A stretch of DNA of 64,000 nt from Pseudomonadota bacterium (GTDB lineage: Bacteria > Pseudomonadota > Alphaproteobacteria > Rhizobiales > Xanthobacteraceae), in contig JAFEFL010000070.1 in NCBI GenBank assembly GCA_018240595.1, positions 310,001-374,000 on the forward strand, given 5' to 3'. Below are positions 27,979 to 36,386 of the stretch, in pieces (position 1 is the stretch's first letter; each line of letters starts with the position of its first letter). Under the pieces are notes generated by a model. It made no database searches. It saw only the letters and a list, made by a program, of their open reading frames with translations, and had not been told where the DNA came from. Made by a program: the position numbers and the translations under genes.

Positions 27979-28448
27979 GGCTTCTTCCCGACTACGTGCG
28001 CGTCGGCGTTCATTTCGCCTTCCTGCCACCGGCCGCTCTTCTTCAGCGCGTCCACCACTTCGCGCGGCATGTAGCGCTCGTCGTGCTTGGCGAGCACCGT
28101 ATCGGCGGCAAGGAGGCCGCCGGGTTCAAGCCGGCCTTCGGCAACGACGCCCTGCCCTTCGCGAAACAGGTCGGGCACGATGCCCTGATAGCGCACGCTG
28201 ACCTCATGTGCGCCGTCGGTCACCTTGAACGAGATTTGCAGGTTCTCGCCCTTCTTCAGGCTGCCCGGCTCGACGAGGCCGCCGACGCGGATCCGCGTTC
28301 CGGGGGCGATCTGCTTCTGCACAACGTCGGACGGCGAGTTGAAGAAGACGATGGAGTCCTTGAGCGCGAACAGCACCAGCGCCGCCGCGATGCCGAGCAC
28401 CGCGAGGCTGCCGCCGATAAGCGTCAAGCGCCGCTGCTTGCGCGTCAT
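27975..28448 (-). CDS. ccmE: Cytochrome c maturation haem chaperone CcmE (CycJ)
   Basis: 157 residues. One N-terminal TM anchor is at about 9-28, then an OB-fold domain. The covalent haem site is H122 in LAKHDERYMP, with the conserved Tyr at 126. It carries haem from CcmC to CcmF in the periplasm. It overlaps ccmF and ccmI by four bases each, so the operon is translationally coupled throughout. Confidence 0.97.
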   Translation of the reverse strand: MTRKQRRLTLIGGSLAVLGIAAALVLFALKDSIVFFNSPSDVVQKQIAPGTRIRVGGLVEPGSLKKGENLQISFKVTDGAHEVSVRYQGIVPDLFREGQGVVAEGRLEPGGLLAADTVLAKHDERYMPREVVDALKKSGRWQEGEMNADAHVVGKKP

Positions 28449-29602
28449 CCTTCAAGTCCCATGCTTTTGATCATGTCGTCGATCTGCCGCAGCTTGTCAG
28501 GATCGCTGGCCAGCGCCTTGCGCGCGTCACCCGCCGCGCTCTTGGCCTTGTCGCGCTCGCCCAGCACCATATAGGCGCGGAGCAGACGCTGCCAACCGGC
28601 GACATCGTCGCCGTTTTCCTTTAGCCGTTCGGCGAGCCGCGCCACCATGCCGCGGATCATGTCGCCGCGGTCCTTTTCGCTCATCTGCCCGGCGGCCGCG
28701 ACATCGGCGGCATTCGGGCCGGGTTGCTCGGTCGCTGGGGCGGAAGGCGCTGCCGCGGTCGCCGGCGGAGTGCCACCGACGCGGGTCAGCGCCTCGCGCA
28801 CCACCGGAACCCAGGGCGCATCGGCCGGCGCGTCCTTGAGCATCGCCGTGAAGATCGCAGCCGCCTTATGGCGGTCGCCGTCCTGCTCGGCGGCGATACC
28901 GATGAAGAACAGCGCCTTGGTATTTTTCGGATCGAGTTCGAGCGCGCGCTCGAATGCCGCCTTGGCATCGACTGTGATGACGCCGTTGCCTTGCGCCGCC
29001 AGCGCCTCGCCGAGATCCGACTGCCGTTCGGAGTTCTCGCCGGACAGCGCGATGAGCTTGCGCCGCGCATTGACCGCGTCAGCGAAGCGGCCCATGCGCA
29101 GATAAACCGGCGCGATGACTTCGTAGCCGCGCGCATCGTTCGGATTGCGCTCGAGATGGGCCTCGACCTGCGCCACCAAGTTCTGGATCGAGCGGTCCTG
29201 CCGGACCGACGCCATGCGCTCCGCCAGCGGCTGCCCGGGCAATTGCGGCGAGCCGAGTGCCATGTAGAGTGCGCTGGCGCCGACGGGTAACAAGATGAGG
29301 CCGACCATTGCGGCGATCCGCCGCCGCCAGGGCGACGGCGCAATCGACGGCGCGGCACTGGCCTGCCCGGCCTCGGCAGCATCCGCCGCGGCGATCAGCC
29401 GGCGCGAGACCTCGATCTTTGCCGCCTCGGCTTCCGCCTCTCCGATCCGGCCTTCGGCGCGATCGCGGCCGATTTCGTCGAGCTGGTCACGATAGACCGC
29501 CAGATCGCTGCCGCCGGTGGCGGCCTTGCGCCGGCCGAGCGGCCACAGCACGGCGAAAATCGCCGCCGCCGTCATCAGCGCAAATGCAAGCCAGAGGCTC
29601 AT
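28445..29602 (-). CDS. ccmI: Cytochrome c biogenesis TPR protein CcmI (CycH)
   Basis: 385 residues from the ATG at 29602 (MSLWLAFALMTAAAIFAVLW). Two TM segments (about 1-22 and 95-115) flank a short cytoplasmic loop. TPR repeats fill the periplasmic part, for example NDARGYEVIAPVYLRMGRFA and PKNTKALFFIGIAAEQDGDR. An Ala/Pro-rich linker is near 285-305. CcmI chaperones apocytochrome to the lyase. It is the first gene of the ccmIEFH operon. Confidence 0.93.
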   Translation of the reverse strand: MSLWLAFALMTAAAIFAVLWPLGRRKAATGGSDLAVYRDQLDEIGRDRAEGRIGEAEAEAAKIEVSRRLIAAADAAEAGQASAAPSIAPSPWRRRIAAMVGLILLPVGASALYMALGSPQLPGQPLAERMASVRQDRSIQNLVAQVEAHLERNPNDARGYEVIAPVYLRMGRFADAVNARRKLIALSGENSERQSDLGEALAAQGNGVITVDAKAAFERALELDPKNTKALFFIGIAAEQDGDRHKAAAIFTAMLKDAPADAPWVPVVREALTRVGGTPPATAAAPSAPATEQPGPNAADVAAAGQMSEKDRGDMIRGMVARLAERLKENGDDVAGWQRLLRAYMVLGERDKAKSAAGDARKALASDPDKLRQIDDMIKSMGLEG

Positions 29603-29721
29603 GGGATGATGTTGATCCACCTTGGCGGGCGCCGGAACCGGGCTCGCCGTGAGGGGATACATCAGCCGCGATCATGGCGGCAATGAGCAATATCAACGGG
29701 AAGACGGCGAAAACGCCGAAA

Positions 29722-31140
29722 TCAGGCGCCGACAGCCTTGATTTCCGAGGCTTCGGAGACCGTGAGGGCCACTTCGGCCGCCCGCGCGAACTGGGCGGCG
29801 TAATCCTTGCCGAACACGATGCCGCTGAGGCGGACCGCGACATCGACCTGCGACTTGCGGAAGCCGCGCTCAGTCGGGCCAGACTGGCGCAGCGCGTCGA
29901 GAAGGCTGTTCATGTTGTTGTCGAGGAACTGCTGCATCTCGGAATAGGTCCGCTGCGTCATTTCGTTGATGGCGAGTTCGCTGGCGAAATGACGGCAGGT
30001 GCCGACAAAGGCGACCAGCGCTTCGGTCTCGGCCGCTTCCTGCGGATCTATCCTCAATTGCGGGCTGATATTCGAGGCGGGACGGATGCGCAGCAGGCGG
30101 CGGACACGGCCGGGCATCGATTCGATTTCGGCGCGGAGGGTGTCGCCGATCTGGGCGCGCAGTCCGGACAGAGCGCGGCCCCACGAACTGTCGATCGGCA
30201 TGTCGAGTTCGGTGCGCAGGCCGCGCGCGGAATCGTGGATGGTCTTGAGCAACGCGCCGGTCGCCACCCCTCGCCCGCTGCGAAGATCGTCACGCAGTTC
30301 GAGCACCTGACGCTCGAGTTCGGACAGCACAATGTTGACCGAGACGGCGTAAGGGGTTTCCGCAACACGCGCAGCGGTATCGCTGCCCGCCGCCTTGACG
30401 CCGAAGCGGATCAGCTGCCAAGGCGCGGCAAGCCGGCTGCGCACTGTGAGCAGCGAATAGAGGAAGAGCTCGGTGCCCGGAGCGCCGGTCTTTTCGATCA
30501 GCGCCTTGTATTCGTCGAGCTGCTTGCTGTTGAGGTTGCCCACCTGCAGCGGCAGCCGCGCCGCCATGGCATTGAGGCCGTCGCGCGCCTTGAGCACGCA
30601 GCGCAGCGTCTCGGCGTCTTCTTGCGCGCGCTGGGTGCCGATTTGCGCCAACATGCGGCGCCGCGTGGTTTCGTCGGTCGCCGCTGCGCGCAGATTATCG
30701 GCCATCGCCGTCGCGACGCGATCCTGGAACGTTCGCACCAGATACTGTGCTTTTTCCTCGTCGCCGGCTTGCAGCGCGGTGCTGATCAGGTCGTCCATCT
30801 CCGCGGAGTCGCGCGGCAGCAGATCGCGGCCGATCCAGGTCCACAGCGGATCGAGCGAGGCGCGCGCGATGCGGCCGGGATGGCGGTGTTGGCCGAGATC
30901 GTCGACCAGGAAGGGTTCCAGCGGTTTGAAGAACAGCCGGGCGCTATGGCCGATGCGCGGCGCGCCAGCCTGCTGCTCGCGCGCGATGCGCCGCAATTCC
31001 TGCAGCACGAGTTCGGCCGCGCCAAGGTCTTCGCCGCGCAGCAAACTGCGCTCGAACTCGCGCAGCAGCAGCGCGCGCGCCTGTTGCGGCAGCTCACGCA
31101 GGTACGATTGAAGCCGCTCGATTGTGTCGGCGCCCGCCAT
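29722..31140 (-). CDS. Conserved hypothetical, mostly helical cytoplasmic protein
   Basis: 472 residues from the ATG at 31140 (MAGADTIERLQSYLRELPQQ); a GTG at 31227 would add 29 residues. I do not recognise a named domain. The sequence is almost all amphipathic helix, rich in Ala, Arg, Leu and Glu, with no signal peptide or TM segment. Notable stretches are LWTWIGRDLLPRDSAEMDDL and a conserved-looking C-terminal ETEALVAFVGTCRHFASELA. It stands upstream of the ccm operon on the same strand, separated by 119 bases. Full-length coding with typical codon use supports a real gene; function unknown. Confidence 0.75.
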   Translation of the reverse strand: MAGADTIERLQSYLRELPQQARALLLREFERSLLRGEDLGAAELVLQELRRIAREQQAGAPRIGHSARLFFKPLEPFLVDDLGQHRHPGRIARASLDPLWTWIGRDLLPRDSAEMDDLISTALQAGDEEKAQYLVRTFQDRVATAMADNLRAAATDETTRRRMLAQIGTQRAQEDAETLRCVLKARDGLNAMAARLPLQVGNLNSKQLDEYKALIEKTGAPGTELFLYSLLTVRSRLAAPWQLIRFGVKAAGSDTAARVAETPYAVSVNIVLSELERQVLELRDDLRSGRGVATGALLKTIHDSARGLRTELDMPIDSSWGRALSGLRAQIGDTLRAEIESMPGRVRRLLRIRPASNISPQLRIDPQEAAETEALVAFVGTCRHFASELAINEMTQRTYSEMQQFLDNNMNSLLDALRQSGPTERGFRKSQVDVAVRLSGIVFGKDYAAQFARAAEVALTVSEASEIKAVGA

Positions 31141-31243
31141 CGCCGGCTTTGCCCACCTGAAGGAATTAAGTGGGTTTGATAGCGCGACGCCCGTTAAGAA
31201 CCCTTTAAGCATGTCGCGACCGGGCACGACATGCGGAGGGTCC

Positions 31244-31735
31244 TCAGGTCAGCGGGGTCCAGGTGCCGTCCGGGTTCCGGCAGGCGGTGCCGCGAGCGGT
31301 CTGCGGCTGGCCACCGATGTAAATGGTATGGGTGTACGACCGGCAGTTATGGCCACGCTCCACATAGGCCGGCCCCGGCACGATGGTGCCGTAGCGGCCG
31401 GAGTCGGGATTGCGCCAAGTGACCGGCGCCCCCGACGGGCCACGCTCCAGCGCGTCCATCTGCGCGGCGTAGGCGCGCTCGCGATCCTGTTCGTCGAGCG
31501 AGGCGCCGATCCGGTTGCCGACCAATCCACCCAGCAAACCACCGACCGCGGCGCCCGCTAGCCGGTTACCGGTGCCGCCGCCCGCGACGGCGGCACCCAG
31601 GAGAGCACCTGTGCCCGCGCCCAAGAGCGTGCCCGTGTTTTCCCGCGGACCAGGACCCGAGCCGTCCGAGCTTCCGGCGCAACCCGCCAGCGTCAGGCCG
31701 AGCGCGGCAATGGCAATAATCTTCGGTGCGGACAT
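31244..31735 (-). CDS. Glycine-zipper 2TM outer-membrane lipoprotein (17-kDa antigen-like)
   Basis: 163 residues from the ATG at 31735. A lipoprotein signal ends in LTLAGC, then a Gly/Ala-rich zipper at about 35-75 (GAGTGALLGAAVAGGGTGNR; GLLGGLVGNRIGASLDEQDR). The DEQDRERAYAAQMDALE helix and a C-terminal domain ending YTHTIYIGGQPQTARGTACR match the rickettsial 17-kDa antigen/RT0821 family. It is probably an outer-membrane structural lipoprotein. The open frame extends 14 codons upstream, but the signal peptide fixes the start. Confidence 0.9.
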   Translation of the reverse strand: MSAPKIIAIAALGLTLAGCAGSSDGSGPGPRENTGTLLGAGTGALLGAAVAGGGTGNRLAGAAVGGLLGGLVGNRIGASLDEQDRERAYAAQMDALERGPSGAPVTWRNPDSGRYGTIVPGPAYVERGHNCRSYTHTIYIGGQPQTARGTACRNPDGTWTPLT

Positions 31736-31847
31736 CAGGACCCCCGGATGATCGATGAAAGTGCGGCCAAACCGCAATTCGTCTGGCGGAACTTATAGCC
31801 TATGGAAAGGCAACAAATGGGGCAAAAGTCCGGCAATACCACCCGGA

Positions 31848-33218
31848 TCACGCCGCCGGCAGCACCAATTCGGCCCGCAAACCGCCGATCGGAGCAGCGC
31901 CAAGCTTGAGTTCGCCACCGTAGAGCGCAGCCAGTTCGACGACAATCGACAGGCCGAGGCCGGAGCCCGGCTTGGTCTCGTCCAGCCTTTGGCCGCGCCG
32001 CGCCACCTGCTCGCGCTCCGCCGGAGACAGGCCGCGGCCGTCGTCATCCACGACCAGACGAACGACCTGTTCCTCGCTCGCGGCATCGCGTCGCTCGCGC
32101 AGTACCTCAATGGCGACGCGCGAGGCCGCCCACTTGCAGGCGTTGTCGACGAGGTTCCCGAGCATTTCCTCGAGATCGGCACGCTCGCCGCGAAAGCGGA
32201 TGGCGTCGGCGATCTTGACGTCGACCGTGATGCCGCGATTGCGGTGGATCTTCTCCATGGTGCGCGCCAGCGCCTCGACCACCGGGGCGACGTCGGTCAC
32301 CGAACCGACCACCGAAGCGCGCGCGGCAATGCGGGCCCGTTCGAGATGCCGCGCTACCTGATCGCGCATGATCGCCGCCTGCTCCTGCACCTTGGCGCCG
32401 AGCGGATCGCCCGGCCGTGCCGCGGCTTCGTTGACGATCACGGACAGCGGGGTCTTCAAAGCGTGCGCCAGATTGCCGACATGGGTACGCGCCCGCTCGA
32501 CGATTTCCTTGTTCGATTCGATCAGCGCATTGGTCTCGCGCGCCAGCGGCGCGATCTCGACGGGAAACTCGCCGCTCAGCCGTTCGGCCGTGCCGGAACG
32601 GATCGCCGCCAGGCTGTCGGTGATGCGCTTGAGCGGCGCCAGACCGAAGCGCACCTGGAACATGGTGGTGAGGAGCAGCACCGCGGCGAGGATGGAGAAC
32701 GTCGCCAGCAGCGCCTGATCGAAAGCGCGGATCTCATCGGTGATCTCGGCGGCATCGCCGGCAACGGCGACGAGATAGCGCCCCTCGTCGCCGAGATCGA
32801 TGTTGCGCTCGACGAGGCGCAGCTTCTGGTCTTCCGGGCCGGTGACATAGCCCTGCCGTGAGCCGTCGGGACCGGGCGCCACGCCCTGATCCTCCAGATG
32901 CGGCAAACCGCCATCCCACAGCGAGCGCGACGCCCGCAATTCCGGCTTGCCCGGATCGAGCCGCGTGATCTGCCAGTACCAGCCCGACAGCGGCAGTTCG
33001 AACAAGGGCTCGCCCAGCGCCTGCGGGCTCTTGTCCTCCTCGGGCGCGGCGACGTCGGCCACCAAGGTGCGCAAATAAACGCCGAGCCGGCGATCGAACG
33101 AGCGCTCCACCGCCTGACGATAGAGCGAGGACAGCACGATGCCGGTAATGAGAAGGATCACCACCGCCCAAGCGGTCGCCGACACGAACAGGCGCAGCGC
33201 GAGGGAGTTGAAGCGCAT
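31848..33218 (-). CDS. PhoQ/FeuQ-like sensor histidine kinase
   Basis: 456 residues from the ATG at 33218; the frame above this runs into the response-regulator gene. TM1 is at about 10-32 (FVSATAWAVVILLITGIVLS) and TM2 near 175-195 (TFSILAAVLLLTTMF), with a periplasmic sensor of about 140 residues between them. HAMP follows, then HisKA with GNLAHALKTPLSVIVNEA, and ATPase boxes NLVDNACKWA, DDDGRGL and GSGLGLSIVVEL. It starts five bases after the regulator stop. The pair resembles PhoP/PhoQ and the rhizobial FeuP/FeuQ system; that assignment is by similarity of the regulator and is not certain. Confidence 0.9.
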   Translation of the reverse strand: MRFNSLALRLFVSATAWAVVILLITGIVLSSLYRQAVERSFDRRLGVYLRTLVADVAAPEEDKSPQALGEPLFELPLSGWYWQITRLDPGKPELRASRSLWDGGLPHLEDQGVAPGPDGSRQGYVTGPEDQKLRLVERNIDLGDEGRYLVAVAGDAAEITDEIRAFDQALLATFSILAAVLLLTTMFQVRFGLAPLKRITDSLAAIRSGTAERLSGEFPVEIAPLARETNALIESNKEIVERARTHVGNLAHALKTPLSVIVNEAAARPGDPLGAKVQEQAAIMRDQVARHLERARIAARASVVGSVTDVAPVVEALARTMEKIHRNRGITVDVKIADAIRFRGERADLEEMLGNLVDNACKWAASRVAIEVLRERRDAASEEQVVRLVVDDDGRGLSPAEREQVARRGQRLDETKPGSGLGLSIVVELAALYGGELKLGAAPIGGLRAELVLPAA

Positions 33219-33222
33219 CGAA

Positions 33223-33885
33223 TTAGCCCGGCGCCGCGAGCATGTAGCCGAGCCCGCGGACGGTCTGGATGATATCGACGCCGAGCTTCTTGCGGATGCG
33301 GCCGACGAACACCTCGATGGTGTTCGAGTCGCGGTCGAAATCCTGATCGTAGAGATGCTCGACCAGTTCGGTGCGCGATACGACACGGCCGTTGTGATGC
33401 ATGAGGTAGGCGAGCAGCCGGTATTCGTGGCTGGTCAGCTTGACTGGATTGCCGCTGACGGTGACGCGCCCGGTCCGCGAATCGAGCCGCACCGGCCCGC
33501 ATTCGAACTCGCTCTTGGCGTGCCCGACGGCGCGGCGCAGCAGCGCGCGCAAGCGCGCCAGCACTTCCTCAAGATGGAAGGGTTTGGCGACATAATCGTC
33601 GGCGCCGGCGTCGAAGCCCTGCACCTTGTCGCTCCAGCGATCGCGCGCGGTCAGCATCAGCACCGGCATGCTGCGGCCATTGCGCCGCCAGGACTCCAGC
33701 ACCGAAATGCCGTCCATCTTCGGAAGGCCGATATCGAGGATCACCGCGTCATAGGGTTCGGTATCGCCGAGATGATGGCCCTCCTCGCCGTCGAAGGCGC
33801 GATCTACCACGTAACCGGCATCGGTCAGCGCGGTGGTGAGCTGACGGTTGAGATCGGGGTCGTCTTCGACGACGAGCAGGCGCAC
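33223..33885 (-). CDS. PhoP/FeuP-like response regulator
   Basis: 220 residues. The receiver begins MRLLVVEDDPDLNRQL, with phospho-acceptor D in YDAVILDIGLPKMDG and Lys in DYVAKPFH. The winged helix has the segment TSHEYRLLAYLMHHNGRVVS and DFDRDSNTIEVFVGRIRKKL, then IQTVRGLGYML. It activates envelope or osmotic-response genes in relatives. It is first in a two-gene operon with the kinase, and a PepSY-like protein lies 91 bases upstream on the same strand, a frequent partner of PhoPQ-type systems. Confidence 0.93.
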   Translation of the reverse strand: MRLLVVEDDPDLNRQLTTALTDAGYVVDRAFDGEEGHHLGDTEPYDAVILDIGLPKMDGISVLESWRRNGRSMPVLMLTARDRWSDKVQGFDAGADDYVAKPFHLEEVLARLRALLRRAVGHAKSEFECGPVRLDSRTGRVTVSGNPVKLTSHEYRLLAYLMHHNGRVVSRTELVEHLYDQDFDRDSNTIEVFVGRIRKKLGVDIIQTVRGLGYMLAAPG

Positions 33886-33976
33886 GATGGTCTTCTCCGG
33901 CGAGAATCTGGCGCGATCTTAACCGAAATCGCGCAGGCGCGATGTCGCGGAGAATTGGGCCTTTTTCGGGGTATGG

Positions 33977-34327
33977 TCAGGGCTTGGGGGCGGGGGCGTG
34001 AGCGGCCATCGGCCGCCCGTCCGCGGCGTCGATCTTGGCGCGGATCACCTTGCCGCTGCGGGCAAGCACGGTCAGCTCATAAACGAGCTTGTCGCCGCGC
34101 CGGCAAAGGCTGGCGCGCACCACCTCGCCGTGATGGCCTCGAGCCCGCATGGCCCTGATGGCCTCGGCGAGCGGGATGGCCTGGTGGGTGGCGATGGCTT
34201 CGCGCTGTTCGGCTTTGTTGAGGCAGGCGCGCGGCGCCCGGTCGGCGCCATAGGACACCGACCCGGCCCCCGGGAAGGCGCAGCAGGCCAGCGCGATTAA
34301 TGCGGCGGTTATGCGGGAGACCGGCAT
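33977..34327 (-). CDS. Small exported PepSY-like protein
   Basis: 116 residues from the ATG at 34327. A signal peptide spans about 1-28 (MPVSRITAALIALACCAFPG). The mature part, KAEQREAIATHQAIPLAEAI then LVYELTVLARSGKVIRAKID, has the helix-strand-strand pattern of PepSY domains. Such proteins often sit beside PhoP/PhoQ-type operons and may modulate sensing. The frame continues upstream over the nitroreductase but reads as Arg-rich noise there. Confidence 0.75.
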   Translation of the reverse strand: MPVSRITAALIALACCAFPGAGSVSYGADRAPRACLNKAEQREAIATHQAIPLAEAIRAMRARGHHGEVVRASLCRRGDKLVYELTVLARSGKVIRAKIDAADGRPMAAHAPAPKP

Positions 34328-34380
34328 GGGCGGGACCGTAGCGGCGCGCCGGTGAACGCTGGCTGAACGAGGAACCTCGT

Positions 34381-35070
34381 TCAGCTTTCGAAGCCGTCGA
34401 ACACGGCGAAGTCGGCAAGCGGTGCCCGCGGCGAACGCCACCTGTTGATCGGCGCGTCCGCGTCTTCGTAACCGAGCGCCATGCCGGAATAAATCATCAG
34501 GTGATCGGGCAAATCGAGGAAGGCGCGCACCGTCTGGTGAAAAGACACCCAGGCCTGCTGCGGGCAGGTGTGCAGGCCATGGCCGCGAGCGAGCAGCGCC
34601 ACCGTCTGAAGATAACCGCCGATATCGGCCCATTGCGCTTCGCCATGGGCCTTCTCGCGGGCAAAGAACAGAGCGACAGGCGCGCCGAAGAATTCGTAAT
34701 TGCGGGCATATTGTTTATACCGCCCCGCCTTGTCCTCGCGCGGCACGCCGATCGACTGATACAGCAGTTCGCCGACGGTGAAGCTGCGCGCGCGATAGGG
34801 CTCCACCATCGGCTGCGGGTAGATGACGTATTCGACGCCCTCGCCTTTTGGCAGTTCGTTCGCCATGCGCGGACGCAGCAGTGCCTTCAGCTCCTCGACG
34901 CGCTGTCCGGCAAGCGCATAGACCCGCCACGGCTGCATGTTGCCGGCCGACGGCGCCCGCGCCGCCCGCTCGACGATGCCGCGGACGATTTGCTCCGGCA
35001 CCGGCTTCGGCAGAAAGGCCCGGCAGGAGTAACGAGACGAGACGGCGTCGAAGATGTCCATGAGATGCAA
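34381..35070 (-). CDS. Nitroreductase family FMN-dependent oxidoreductase
   Basis: 229 residues. FMN-binding features of the family are SSRYSCRAFLPKPVPEQIV near the N-terminus, APSAGNMQPWRVYAL, and a C-terminal GMALGYEDADAPINRWRSPR. It likely reduces nitro compounds or quinones with NAD(P)H as a homodimer; the native substrate is unknown. Translation starts at 35070 or at the second Met three residues later. It is just downstream of the phage-like lysis genes (24-base gap) and marks the left boundary of the GTA-like cluster. Confidence 0.92.
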   Translation of the reverse strand: MHLMDIFDAVSSRYSCRAFLPKPVPEQIVRGIVERAARAPSAGNMQPWRVYALAGQRVEELKALLRPRMANELPKGEGVEYVIYPQPMVEPYRARSFTVGELLYQSIGVPREDKAGRYKQYARNYEFFGAPVALFFAREKAHGEAQWADIGGYLQTVALLARGHGLHTCPQQAWVSFHQTVRAFLDLPDHLMIYSGMALGYEDADAPINRWRSPRAPLADFAVFDGFES

Positions 35071-35094
35071 GTGCTCCGCAATTGTGGGGGCACA

Positions 35095-35499
35095 TTACTT
35101 CCTCGCCAATATCCTCGCCACCTTCTCGAGACTCCGGCCGCCGAAATAGGCGGTGAGCACGATCATCGCCCATTGCGCGACGTCGCCGCCGAGCGGGTCG
35201 GTGACGCCGAGACCCAGCACCTTGTCCCAGACCACGACCTTCCACGTGTAGATGACGAAGGCGCCGGCAAACAGCGGCCTTGGCAGCGCGGTATACCTGC
35301 GGCCCTGCTCGGCGATGACAAGCTGCGTCGCCAGCTCGCGCTCGCGCGCCTCGACGTCGAGTTCGCGCGCGGCGAGCTCGGCGACGATCTTCTCCGATGT
35401 ATTGTCGGCGGACAGCTTGGCGCGATAGGCGTCAAGCGCGGCCTTGGCGAAGGGACCGCCGATGAGATTGCCGAACCAGCTAAGAAGCGTCGCGAACAT
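35095..35499 (-). CDS. GTA-type three-TM holin
   Basis: 134 residues. The N-terminal FATLLSWFGNLIGGPFAKAA, a central charged coiled region (AELAARELDVEARERELATQ), then two hydrophobic C-terminal segments (PLFAGAFVIYTWKVVVWDKV and QWAMIVLTAYFGGRSLEKVA) match the family of holins for gene-transfer release. It would open the inner membrane so that endolysin reaches the wall. It is the last gene of the cluster, three bases after the small membrane protein. In Rhodobacter the GTA holin and endolysin are at a separate locus; here they adjoin the structural genes. Confidence 0.85.
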   Translation of the reverse strand: MFATLLSWFGNLIGGPFAKAALDAYRAKLSADNTSEKIVAELAARELDVEARERELATQLVIAEQGRRYTALPRPLFAGAFVIYTWKVVVWDKVLGLGVTDPLGGDVAQWAMIVLTAYFGGRSLEKVARILARK

Positions 35500-35502
35500 C
35501 GC

Positions 35503-35730
35503 CTACTCCTTATCGAGCGTCCGGCGCCGCGCCAGTTCGGTGATGAGACCGATGGCAATCACATAATAAGGCACGTACTGCGGCTGCAGCGCCGCCTGCA
35601 CGGCCGAGGCTACGTTCGGATCCTGCAGCACCGATTGACCGGCGGCGAGCAACAGGCCGACGACGGCGACGAGGCGCGCCCACAGGATGGTGACGGAATT
35701 CTTGAACCAGGCTTTGATCGAGTCCCACAT
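35503..35730 (-). CDS. Small membrane protein of the lysis module
   Basis: 75 residues from the ATG at 35730 (MWDSIKAWFKNSVTILWARL). Two hydrophobic stretches, about 13-32 and 50-66 (YVPYYVIAIGLITELARRRT), suggest two TM helices. It lies one base after the endolysin stop and three bases before the holin. This position and size fit a second holin or holin modulator. I recognise no named family. Confidence 0.7.
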   Translation of the reverse strand: MWDSIKAWFKNSVTILWARLVAVVGLLLAAGQSVLQDPNVASAVQAALQPQYVPYYVIAIGLITELARRRTLDKE

Positions 35731-35731
35731 G

Positions 35732-36370
35732 TCATGTCCTCTTGAAGGCCGCGGCGAGCGCTGCCAGCAGCGCATCAAAAAGCCCGCTCGCGGCGGGCTG
35801 GTTGGATACAGGCTGTACGACTCTTGGCGCCGGCGGCGGCGCGATCGCGGGCGGCGACGCCATCGCCAGCGCGGCCGCCTTCACCTCGGCGACGCGCCGG
35901 CCCCAGCCGTTGCCGAAGACGCCCCAGGTCTTGAGCGACTTGAGGAAGCGCAAGCGTTCGTCACAGATCGCTTCGACCAGCCTGCTGGCATCGGTGGCGC
36001 GCGCTGCGGCGATCACATCGTCGGTGACGCCGTGTGTTGCGTCAGCAAGCCCAAGCAGGCGCCGCAACACCTTGCCGGAACGGCCGATGCCGGAATTGAC
36101 GCCATAGTCGAACACCGCGTAATCGACGCCGGCCGGCAGGTCGTCGCAGGCCAGCGCGTCCCAATAACGCGCGCGGTAGATCACCTTCGCCTGTTCGACG
36201 CGCATCGCCTTGACATCGGCCGCCGTGGCATCGCGCTTCACGAACTTGCGATAGTCCGCAATGGTGATGCCGAAATTGGTCGGCCCGCCCGGATCGGACG
36301 GATGGTTGGTGTAACCGCCCTCATGCTTCAGCAGGCAAGCGAGCGCGCGATCGAAATTCTTCGAAGCCAT
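35732..36370 (-). CDS. Glycoside hydrolase 108 endolysin
   Basis: 212 residues from the ATG at 36370. The N-terminal GH108 domain has the catalytic Glu in LLKHEGGYTNHPSDPGGPTN (E17) followed by FGITIADYRKF. The peptidoglycan-binding part is AVFDYGVNSGIGRSGKVLRR and WGVFGNGWGRRVAEV. A C-terminal Pro/Ala linker and hydrophobic tail (about 190-208, GLFDALLAALAAAFK) are present. It hydrolyses the glycan strands. It is the muralytic enzyme of the appended lysis module. Confidence 0.93.
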   Translation of the reverse strand: MASKNFDRALACLLKHEGGYTNHPSDPGGPTNFGITIADYRKFVKRDATAADVKAMRVEQAKVIYRARYWDALACDDLPAGVDYAVFDYGVNSGIGRSGKVLRRLLGLADATHGVTDDVIAAARATDASRLVEAICDERLRFLKSLKTWGVFGNGWGRRVAEVKAAALAMASPPAIAPPPAPRVVQPVSNQPAASGLFDALLAALAAAFKRT

Positions 36371-36386
36371 CTTCGCACCGATTTTA